A model generated the notes under the pieces. That model was not told where the DNA came from. It made no database searches and worked only from the letters and a program-made list of their open reading frames with translations. 38,854 nucleotides of DNA. Origin: Azolla pinnata. Its lineage: Eukaryota; Streptophyta; Polypodiopsida; Salviniales; Salviniaceae. This document shows positions 9,360 through 19,135 of this stretch, piece by piece (within the stretch, counting starts at the first letter, position 1; every line of letters begins with the position of its first letter). Position numbers and translations under genes: made by a program. The DNA lies in assembly GCA_037176905.1 (NCBI GenBank), contig JBBBWG010000071.1, positions 1 through 38,854 on the forward strand. The letters are read 5' to 3'.

Positions 9360-11340
9360 TCACTTGTCGAGATCAAAACTGACATTGTAACAGCTCAAGG
9401 CTCCCTGGAATCCACTGTCGACTCGGAGCTGATAATGCTCATCAATTGGGCGGTTGTATTTCAAAACACCATTATGGGAGATTAGCATGCTGGACAAATG
9501 TTGCTTGAACTTCTTGTGGCGATCAAGACAAGAATGAAAGTAATGAAAGTGCAAGGGAAGAAAATAGGCAGTAAGTACAGCTACATCTTGCTATACAATC
9601 TAACAGTCAAATGTGTGAAAAAAGGAATACTTACTGCATGGAAGAATCAAAATATCTGTAGCCTGAAAGTAACCGTTTGAGGCTGTTAGGATATTCTTTG
9701 CTATTCTTCAATTTCTTCAGTTTATTTAACTCAACTTTGTGAGGCAAATCCTGCATGTTGAACAATTCCTCCACCATTCCAATCCCATCAAAAAATAAGG
9801 AATTGCATTTAGACCAAAAATATTGCTTTAAAATTTTTCATATTCCCATAATCTTGAGAGGAAAAATATTGAATGCTCACTCACGAGTTTTCAGCGAGCA
9901 ATCTATAAATCCTTTTCCATTTCAATATCTCTGAGTTCACGTTCTTCTGTAGCAACATCTTCGACTTCTTTTTGTCTAGACAATGCTTTGCTACATTCAT
10001 TTAGAGCAAAATTCTAAATAAGGGAACAGTAATTCGTCTACTATTTCTTTCAAATTATCTCATACTCTCTAAGTTTTTCTTATAAACATGCTGAAAAATA
10101 CCCCTCTTCCTCCATCTCGTGCTTATAGTTCGGCCTACAAGTCAATGTGCTGCTTGCTTGCCGAACACATATCACATCTTGATAGTCTGCCCCTTCAGCC
10201 ATCTTCTCATTCACGAGTTATTTTGCCCAGAGCTAATAATTTTTCACAGAAGAATCGACAAAGACTCATTGAGCACGAAAATCGATATTTGAATATTTGC
10301 CTCCCAGCTCTAACTTTAGATCATTTCCCCTCCAGCTGTGAACTTGAAAAATCTAATCCTTCAAACGAATTTCTTTTCAGACCCAATACTTTACACAAAA
10401 TTGATGGATATGAGCACCTATTGGGTCAAGGCATATTTGTATTCCAGCTCAGCATGTCCTAGATAAACGAGGTCTAATGCCTACACATGAATGTGCATTC
10501 TAAATGTATCGGTCATCCATCAAAATAGTATGAGAAACAGCATGTCCCAAAAGACAAAAGTTTATGGCTGAAGCATCAGAGAAGACTCTCTACATGCGGA
10601 TTTATTAATGGGCGTCATTTCCATCCCTTGCAACTAAATCTTAAACTATCTCCAGACCAACCGCCGCATATTCTTTTTCCAGCTAGGAAATTTCTGAGTA
10701 ATATGATGAATATTGACGGATCAAGAAAAGGTTAAAATGAGCAGAGCTATGTCAAGACACATCTTGCTCCCTCATCTACAACTTCAAGTTCTTTAAGTAG
10801 CTTATGGATCAGGGCCTACAATGTGGACACCTACGCTATCAGGCAATGACCTGAGCCTGTACCAAGAAAATCATGGCACCTGCAAAACTATATGGAGTAA
10901 TTAGACCGCATCCATTGGATGTCTGAACAAATCTAGAGTAATCACCAGGCACAGCAACGAAAATCCTTTCAAGATTATATGTATAAAGCCTTACAACAAT
11001 GAAGAAATACAATGGAAGGAAACAGGAACAAACCAATCATGCACATGGCATACCCAATCCATAAGAGAACACATCGTGAGAAAACGATTGCACATCTTCT
11101 GCCTCTGAAATCTCCACTTCAAATCTTTCTATTTCTTCCAGCTTATAGACAAGAAAAACTCGGCTTCCTTGACAGCACAAAACCTGGAGAAGCGCATACC
11201 CAGCTTCCTTGAAAGGACCAGCATAGAATGTGGGGCCTTGCGAAACATGAAGGGCTTACCTGTGCTTTCCAGATCGGGAGCTGAGAGTCATTCCGAAGGG
11301 CTGGTATGCAAAACAATCAATGTCTTTGAGGATGCAAATC
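9360..11340 (-). pseudogene. Unassigned coding-like segments, minus strand (decayed or unrecognised gene)
   Basis: Several stretches on the minus strand look like real coding sequence rather than chance frames. Segment A (about 11221-11040) reads FYAGPFKEAGYALLQVLC then VFLVYKLEEIERFEVEISEA. Segment B (about 9975-9908) is Lys/Glu-rich and coiled-coil-like. Segment C (about 9790-9635) contains MVEELFNMQDLPHKVELN and ends at a good GTAAGT donor. Segment D (9540-9360) contains HKKFKQHLSSML and YQLRVDSGFQGAL and ends at a TGA. The order fits a multi-exon gene read leftward. I could not link A to its neighbours in one frame with clear splice sites and do not recognise the family. It may be a decayed gene, or a real gene with exons I missed. 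Confidence 0.35.
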
Positions 11341-13675
11341 ATGCATGTTTAGATAGGCTAAAATGATGTTGATTAGAGATGGGTTAGGGCATTAATTAGT
11401 CTAATCTTATTGATAATTTAATCACTCGCGGTGCTAAACCAAAGCCAATCAACTGTTCCGCAACGGTTCTTCCGAGTCTCGTCAAGCTCATCTACTTGGC
11501 TTCTTCTGGTTTACTTAACATTGCCCAGTAATCACTGCAAAGTGCAATGCAAACAGCTATCGAGCATTCTGATAACATACGAGAGTGAACCATGGGTCGA
11601 CGACATCGGTAGCTGATAGCATGTTAAAATTTCCACAATTTAAGAGATGTTCCGGCGAGTTCATGACGCAACGACGTTCGTGTTTCGCAAGTGTGACCAT
11701 CCGAATTGTCTCAACGGAGCGACATCTATTCTACACGATGATTTTCTTGCCTCCTCTGTTTGATTAGTATTGTCCTGACACTAGGGATGTCAAGATGCAG
11801 TAATAGTGTGCAACGCACTTAATCAATCGAGGAATTGAAGATTCAGACAAAAGATTTAACAAGCGGTAACACACAGAATACCGATTCGTAACCATGCAAA
11901 AATGAAAAGATGAAGAGGTGTCATGCCAAAAGGCAACTAACATGACTTTCTTCTGAAAACATGTCAATACATCAATGGTTCCATTTTTTATACATCAGTG
12001 TGCCTCTGAAGCGAAAGATGAACTTCAATATGGGGATTTTTACTACAAGGCAGATAACAATTAGTCTCGATGTTGTTTTAGTCCTCGTGGAGTAAATGTG
12101 TCCAAATTCATGTCATTTTAACAGTGAGTAACGGATCGAAGTGCCCTTAAGTCTTTTAATCGATACACATTTGGAAGTGTAATGACAACATCATTTCATT
12201 TTCTAATGTCAACTGTGATTGACATGAGTACCAAAGACTTGGCACTCTTGATCGATTTGTTCCATATTTAGTTCTTCAGACATATAATCTTTCTATCTAT
12301 CACCAAAGAGAGGTAAACCAAATTTGTTTAGCAGTCTGACATCATATTCAAAATTCGGATATTTGATAATGCATCAAAGCTATCCAATTGTGGTCATGTC
12401 AAAGTAGAAGTCTACACATTGGCTGCATCAAGTCCTTGACCATGTCAGCGTGGCAATGATGGTTCTGGTGGTGGAGGGGAGCTGAAACAGAGATTTTGAT
12501 TCTGAAAAACGACAAGTCATGATGGATCTTTTGATTGCTATCCCCTATGCGACAATCAATCATGTTGTGGAGAAAGTCTAATCCGGACAGACCTATGAGG
12601 CCAGGGAATTGTATCATCTCTACGAGAGTGTGCTAACATTGTGTTTCCATATAAAGCAGGCAAAGGCCATAGTGAAGAAGGTTATGTCAATAGGTATGAT
12701 GATTTGGATTCTAACATAGCTCTCCACATAAACATGTGTGGCAGTACCTGCCATAAGGTCTGTTCACTAGTTTTGTAATGGAAAATATATTGAGAGGGAG
12801 ACAGTGAAATAAATACCTTGGTAAGAGCTTGCCACTAATTGCATCAAGAGTTCAATCAAAACTGGCCTTCAGTTGTTTCCTCATGTTCTTATCCATCCCT
12901 GAAATCAGTGGACATCACAAGCATATTATGTTTTTCTGATTTTGCTGCTTTTTTTTCCATGTTCAAATCAGCATGTGAATGTACACTTTATTCCAAGAAT
13001 GATGATCCACTCCACTTTGAAAAATATGTACTTTTGTAGGGTACTGTCTACTTGGAGGCTTGAAATCCATGAAAGTTTTGCATGAAACATAGATCTGCAG
13101 CTCATGCAATTTTTATTGGATCCGTTTTAGTTAGAATTTTTCAGAATCTCCCTGCTTAAAATAATGGTACCATTTATGAAATGAAGGAGCTCTTTTCGAT
13201 CAACTGATGGATCATATAACAAGCATATACATTATTACAGATGGAGTCAAATGGTTTGACACACTTTATGTGCATTTTAACTTAAGAGCGTGTTGATGTT
13301 TTTGCACTACAGTAAATTATGCCCTTCTATCTTTGAAATCACTGTTATGCAGAACCAGCGTCATTATGGATATTACCGTCTGGACAAGAAACTTACTGCA
13401 GATCTAGCCTTCATATTGAGTGAGCTTTCGCTTTGACATTTACTGCGTACATCATATAGGAATACCCTAAGAATCACGAACGATTAAGGTCCCTGCATCG
13501 TGCTCCTGGTCGACCTTTCGTTACCCATAGTGGCGGCTTATCCTGATATCTGACTGCAATACACTGTAAGCTCTTTGATCCAGCACGTGTGGGCTTGCTT
13601 GAGAATTTCATATACACAATCTATCCCTTGGAAGACCCAAACCACACAATCTTTATGAGGAGATTGGCTCCGTGG
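11341..13675. other. Gene-poor stretch upstream of the unassigned segments
   Basis: AT-rich sequence. A plus-strand patch at about 12498-12700 reads like coding sequence (RQVMMDLLIAIPYATINHVVEKV is slightly longer than quoted: key part MMDLLIAIPYATINHVVEKV) but is interrupted by a stop and has no partner exons. Otherwise I see nothing; it ends at the 3' end of the ARM-like gene. Confidence 0.45.
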
Positions 13676-16600
13676 CTATAGTCTAGATCTTGATCCTTCA
13701 TCTACATGTGCACTACTTGGATTTAGTGCTATCACACCATCCCGGGAGACTTCATTACTTCTGCTTTTACCTCTTTTCGAAGTTTGTTTGGATTCTGGAT
13801 TTGAACATAGGAAAGATAAAGATTGCAACCAAGGCACAAGGATATGCTTGCGTGTAAGATCATTACTTCCAGCAAGTGTATCAAAAGCTTCTTCAAGTGC
13901 TTTTGTTCTATGAGGTTCTTGCAATCGAAGTACAAACCTTGCCACCTCTTTTAGCAAGTGAGATAGCACCTATAAAAAGCAAATTTTTGTATTGAGAACA
14001 TTTTAAATACGTACAATGGAAGTGCTTCGTGATGCTATAAAAGTTCCTACCTGAATATCCACAGTTAAGATAAGATGCATGAGTAGTGTCTGCAATTTTT
14101 TCGCAACTTCTAAAATGCTCTCTTTGCTCTGATCAGCACCCACCCCACTCGACCCACTACCGAAAAGATCACTTGTTCTCCTCGCAATATTACTCACACA
14201 TACCATTGTTGCTGAACTGCCTGGAGGCAACTGACGTGCAATTGCTCCCATCACACTAACAAAAGCATCATAATGAAAAGTAGATGGAAATTCCTGCATT
14301 AAGTTGATATGAGTTAGCATTACGACATGAACAAGCTAGAAATTAAATTATGGAGAGGGTCCCAGGCTAAGACCTCAAAGCTTCTCTCAATAAAATGTAC
14401 AGCCACTTGTTCTTTGACGGAATTTCTTTGATTCTCGAGTGAGTTATCCTTCCCTCCAGAATTGGAACAGAAGAACGACACTAACAATGTGTGTGAAGCT
14501 TGAGCGATTATTTGATTGGGATGTTTTATGTACCTGTAGTTGGTTAAGGCAATTCAACTAAAGCATAATAGCATACATCTGACAGAGAAGAAGGATTCCA
14601 GCAAATATATCAAGATCAAGGATACAAGAACATCGTAGGGGCGATATCATTCAGAAAGCAAGAAACTGGAAAGGTATCAAGGCATGTTGCCAAGACTCGG
14701 AAGCCGAATAGTACACGGGCATCCTGAATAATATCTTCTGTCCATTTGTATCTTGCTAAAGGAACTGAAACAAAAGAGTAAATGAATCTAGTCATACAAC
14801 CTGCTAAGGGAACAATGTAATGAAGTGTGCTACTAGAAGATGGCAAAAAAGAAGAATTTCCAAATTCTGAAAGCTTTATTCCCCTAGTTCCCACAAAATT
14901 TAACCACATGAATCTCACTTCTGGAGGAAATCATGAATCTTGGCAAGAAAGTTCCAAACTGTGACTAAAGCTCCAATTGATCATAGATGCTACTAACCTA
15001 ATGAAGGCAGATGAGTATGATGACTAGGATACATGGATCAGAATGGTATCCTCTCTTCAAAATCAAGTAAATAGCGAAGTACAATGATGAACACACGGCC
15101 CCTATGTCAATCATCTGAATGCCAGATAATAGCTCAAACTTCAAATAGAGATGTGTTAACTCTGAACCTACCTCAATATGCTCTGAAACTTATTTGGGTA
15201 CAATATGGTGCAAGTGAGCCAGTTTAACACAGCTGGAATAAAACAGCCCTACCTAACTCTCTTAGATTGATGCCTGCCCAGTGGGATTCTCACGCTTATA
15301 CTACAATAGGCAAACGATCCTCTGCTAGTTTGCAATACTCTTTGATCCACAAAAACCAGGCTCATGGTGCGCACTACAACTTGGTCATGAGTAACCAGAA
15401 TAGTTCACCTAATTAATCAGATCAACTTTTATAACTAGAGTAAACAAGCACACTCCCTGCAAGTATTGAGTCGTCCATTCATAAGCCCTCAGTTCTCATT
15501 CCAGGAATAAAACCCTTGTTGGGTGTTGGTATTCTCAAGGCACAATATTCACACAAGGCTCAGTAAATCTGGAAATCTATGGTTCAAAATACTCCCCACA
15601 CTGATTCACCTTAGATCTATGCGAGGCAACCTTTATTTGGAGAAGATTATTAAGAAAACTGGCAGTACCCCACAATAAAAGTTCGGCCTCATAAGTTATC
15701 AGTGCACATCAAACTATGGTTAGCATTTTTTGGGTTTAACAAATAGACACTCCAAGCACTTTCTACTGCTTATATTATCTGTGTTCACTCTCAAAGGCAA
15801 CAAATCATAATGTATGACATATCATGGTTCAGATGGTAATAACCCTCATGAAAAGCATAAAATGAAAGGTAACCTGGTGCCGAAACAACATCTTCAGGTG
15901 AAGGAATCAAAGATTTCAGCATGACACATGTCGCTTCACTGGCAGACACCCATGTTACACACTTCTGCACCAAATCACTGTATTCCGGTATTTTTCCTTG
16001 TCGGATGAACTCCATGCAGGCAAGTGAACTCAACACTTCAGCACCAAACATCCCTTTTATATGACTATCTGTATTCACTTTCTGCTTTGATGCATATGAT
16101 GAAAGTAAAACTACAGATACAAGAATAGCTTCATGAATCTTCCGCAATGCTCGTCTATCATTCTCCAGGTTGAGCCTCGGCTGATTAATTGGACTCAGAA
16201 AATGTTCATCGTTGATGCTTGCTATGAAACCTCGATGGCTTTTGTACACCATATGTGAGTAATGTAGAAACAATTTTTCTACACAAAGTTGCCAGTCCTT
16301 GTCTGCTAACTGATATTGTTCACACAAACAACGAAAGATGGTTCCTGACTCTTTGAAGAGTAAACCTTCTGCATAGTCAGTAAGCCCTTCAGTTGTTCTA
16401 TTTTGATTCATCTGTCGTGTATAATAATCAGAGATTGGGAAGGCATCTCTGAGGAGTGTTGATGCCAGACAAAGCAAAATGGAAACAGACGGAGAAAATC
16501 TAGTGGATCGAGATATTGCCATTGCTGCACACTGTAACAAATACCTATTCCCTAATGCCATAATAGTGAAGGATTCCACTTGCATTCCATACACAGGCTT

Positions 16601-17752
16601 ACTTTCCAGCATTTCCTTCTTTATTTTTGGCAAATGAGATTGATATGTACTGTTTACTAAACTGGTAATTGAAGATTCCAACACGGGCACGAACCTTGAA
16701 TAGGTCAGTTCCATCTTTGAGGGCAGGGAATGCTTGTGTTGATGAAGAGTTCTTAGAAGTCCAGATGCACTCATTATCACTGCGCACTTGATGGACGTTC
16801 TCTGATGCACAGTAGTCGCTCGGGAAACCTCTTCAGTCAAAATATGAAAGGGAAGTGGATTCTCATACCTCGAAATGACCATAGTGCCATACCATTCCAT
16901 CATGTGTAAGAGAAGAAGGTAATCGTAAAGAAAAGAAGTCTTGGATACAAACCATGGAGATTCCTGGGCATTTTTTAACAAAGAGGCAGGGCCTACGTGA
17001 TCCATCATCTCTTCATCGGTGCCTTTCCACAGTGAGAAACAAGCTTGCAATAATAGCACTGCCGATGAAGACCCTTTCGTAGACACCATAGCATAACCTA
17101 TTCCAGATAATGCATAGCTAAGAAAGCCCTCTCTTATAGCTGTAGCATGCTGAGCACATATATCTACAATCAGATTTTGGAAATCCCTTCGAAGATCTTC
17201 TTTTATATGCGGGGCTACACACATAGCCCCGAGAAGAAGGATGGCTTCGCTGCCGAAAAAATGCGTGCTTTTCAGAGCATTCAGCAAGGATTCGAGGTTC
17301 ACTGATGACGATGACGAAGAGGATGATGATATTCTTCTGAGCCAAATGCTGAGAAGCAGAGCCGCATCGCCCTTGATGCCCCCCTCTAACTTCTTCTTCT
17401 CCTCCTCCTCCTCTATTCCTTGTGGTTTCTCCTTCTCCGAGGCAGCAGCAGCAGCAGCAGCAGCAGAAGAAGAAGAAGAAGAAGAAGAAGAAGAAGAAGC
17501 GAGAAAGATAGAAAGGAGGATTCTTGCCTGAGGCTCGGTTATGTGAAGAGCACGGCCGTGATTCCGGAGAGAACGGATGGAGGCGAAGCAATCTGAGGAG
17601 ATTGCAGCGGACTGAGCACAGAGGCGGAGACGGCTCCAGGAGAGGGCGATCTGCTGGGCAGAAGTGGGGTTGAAGGGCGGCGCAGGAGACGGAGAAGAGG
17701 GTGGGAAGGAGGCGGATCTGTGGAGCCAATCCTCGAGGAGCTCAGAGGCCAT
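13676..17752 (-). CDS. Plant ARM-like protein of the At1g73970 family, five exons
   Basis: Function is unknown; the family, recalled from memory as Arabidopsis At1g73970-like, is all helical and ARM/HEAT-like. Exons read leftward: 17752-15874, 14764-14626, 14533-14374, 14293-14051 and 13969-13676. Each boundary is GT..AG, the phases match (1, 2, 0, 0) and the product is 904 aa. Seen: MASELLEDWL at the start, a Ser/Ala/Glu low-complexity insert near residues 85-120, then long helical stretches. The conserved C-terminal blocks are DIIQDARVLFGFRVLATCLD, APTMFLYIKHPN, SVKEQVAVHFIERSFE, GAIARQLPPGSSATM and VARFVLRLQEP. The last two joins rebuild the family's continuous blocks, which supports the splice choices. 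The exon 1 donor at CCAG/GTTACC is the least certain, because the frame stays open to 15791. Divergent to the PPR gene. Confidence 0.8.
17405..17500. repeat. Coding GAA and CAG microsatellites in exon 1 of the ARM-like gene
   Basis: CAG units (plus-strand sense), then about 12 GAA units. On the coding minus strand they give consecutive Ser and Ala runs near residues 90-110. They are a low-complexity insertion within an otherwise ordered N-terminal region. Confidence 0.8.
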
Positions 17753-17787
17753 GGATTCGTCGTCGATGGAGCGCTGCAGACGCAGAA

Positions 17788-17795
17788 TTAGGGTT
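17788..17795 (-). promoter_or_regulatory. Telo-box (AACCCTAA) upstream of the ARM-like gene
   Basis: The minus strand reads AACCCTAA 36 bp before the start codon at 17752, a position typical of plant telo-boxes in the 5' leaders of growth-related genes. A motif match of 8 bp alone is weak; the position near the start supports it. Confidence 0.45.
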
Positions 17796-17818
17796 CGTCT
17801 GATCTTCTTCCCCGCCTG

Positions 17819-18284
17819 TGTTTTGCGAGGAAGATCAAGAGCTCTTCCCTTGCCTCTTGGTTCGGGAATCAGATCAGGTTCGGGAATCAGATCAGNNNNN
17901 NNNNNNNNNNNNNNNNNNNNNNNNNNNNNNNNNNNNNNNNNNNNNNNNNNNNNNNNNNNNNNNNNNNNNNNNNNNNNNNNNNNNNNNNNNNNNNNTGTTT
18001 TGCGAGGAAGATCAAGAGCTCTTCCCTTGCCTCTTGGTTCGGGAATCAGATCAGGTTCGGGAATCAGATCAGGTTCGGGAATCAGATCAGAATCAGATCA
18101 GGTTCGGGAATCGATCCGGGTCCTTGAATCAAATCCGGTTCGGAAACTCAAATCGGGTCCTAAACCAAGATCAAGAGCTCCTGAACTACCTTTTGGTTCG
18201 GGGAATCAAATCCGGCTCGGGAATCGATCCGGGTTCTGGAATCGAATCCCATTCGGAAACTTGCATCAGGTTCGGGAATCGAAT
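17819..18284. repeat. GGTTCGGGAATC(AGATCA) minisatellite with a longer-period copy, interrupted by a gap
   Basis: Short units of about 17-19 bp (TTCGGGAATCAGATCAGG and diverged forms with TCCGGGT or CAAATCCGG) run through the spacer between two divergent genes. A longer unit starting AAGATCAAGAGCTC recurs at 17830, 18008 and 18167, so the last two copies are 159 bp apart. The frames that stay open across it are a repeat effect and not genes. Confidence 0.85.
17896..17995. other. Assembly gap, exactly 100 N
   Basis: A round-number run of N is a placeholder for a join of unknown length. The 77 bases on its left (17819-17895) are identical to the 77 bases that follow it (17996-18072), so the join may duplicate one repeat end. 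Confidence 0.98.
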
Positions 18285-18855
18285 GTATGCATACAGAGGC
18301 TTGGGCGCAACATGACGTAACTTCTTCGGAAACCCATCGATTCGATTCGCCTGCGTATTCTTCTATCACGAGCACAAACGAACCTTTGATCATCGCTTTG
18401 GCTGCTCGAAGCCGTGCAAGGAATTTGCATCATGCAAACATGGATTAGAATCATCAATGTTGGCATTGCTTGCCGTGGTAAACAAACCGGATCGATGAGC
18501 CATACTGAACTCGGCTCGATCGTACGAAAAGGCCATGATCTACTTGCATGACTTTGACCGCAAAAAAAAGAGCGTCTTCCACGATTACAAAGCCCCGAGG
18601 GCTTAGTGATCCACCCGCTTTCCCTTGCTATTCGATTCGATTCGATTCGCTCAATCTCCACATCTTCGATCCGTCGAATTCCCTCCTTGATCACTCTCGC
18701 TCGATCGATAAGCACCTTGCCAGATTGCCTGCGCCGAATTTAGCGTCAACATTCGCCGGTGTTGGATCGAAGAGCGTTCTAGTAAAAATCCAACGATTTT
18801 CACGGGAGCGAAGTGCCGATGGTATTTGGCCGATCTGGCATTTCATTTGTCAAAT

Positions 18856-18990
18856 TCTCGCCCACAATCCTCTTTCTCTCCAAGAAAATCGCCCACAATC
18901 CTCTCTCCAAGAAAATCGCCCACAATCCTTTCTCTCCAAGAAAATCGCCCTTTCTCTCCAAGAAAATCGCCCACAATCATTTTTCTCTCC
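18856..18990 (+). repeat. Minisatellite in the PPR 5' leader
   Basis: Five copies of a 22-29 bp unit built on CCAAGAAAATCGCCCACAAT and CTTTCTCT. It lies about 150-280 bp before the chosen PPR start and keeps a reading frame open upstream of it, which lengthens the apparent ORF without looking like protein. Confidence 0.85.
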
Positions 18991-19135
18991 AACTCGCTCA
19001 CATTCTTCATCCGGAAGAAGAGGCGATGTCCGTCGGAGCAGACAGCAGGGAAGAAGAAGAAATGGTAGACCTTCGAGAAGGGACTCCAGGGATCATATCC
19101 TCCCTGCACAACGTACAGAGAGAGGAAGAGAAGAA

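Noticed and set aside
10088-10462. Plus-strand 124-residue frame
   Set aside because: I do not recognise it, it has no splice partners and it lies within the minus-strand unassigned region; kept only as uncertain.
17664-18320. Frames running through the N gap
   Set aside because: They are open only because of repeat units and N; no protein can be read through a gap.
18548-19135. Upstream in-frame start for the PPR protein
   Set aside because: The added sequence is minisatellite and Arg/Ser-rich; the DUF3820-like block starts just after ATG 19136.
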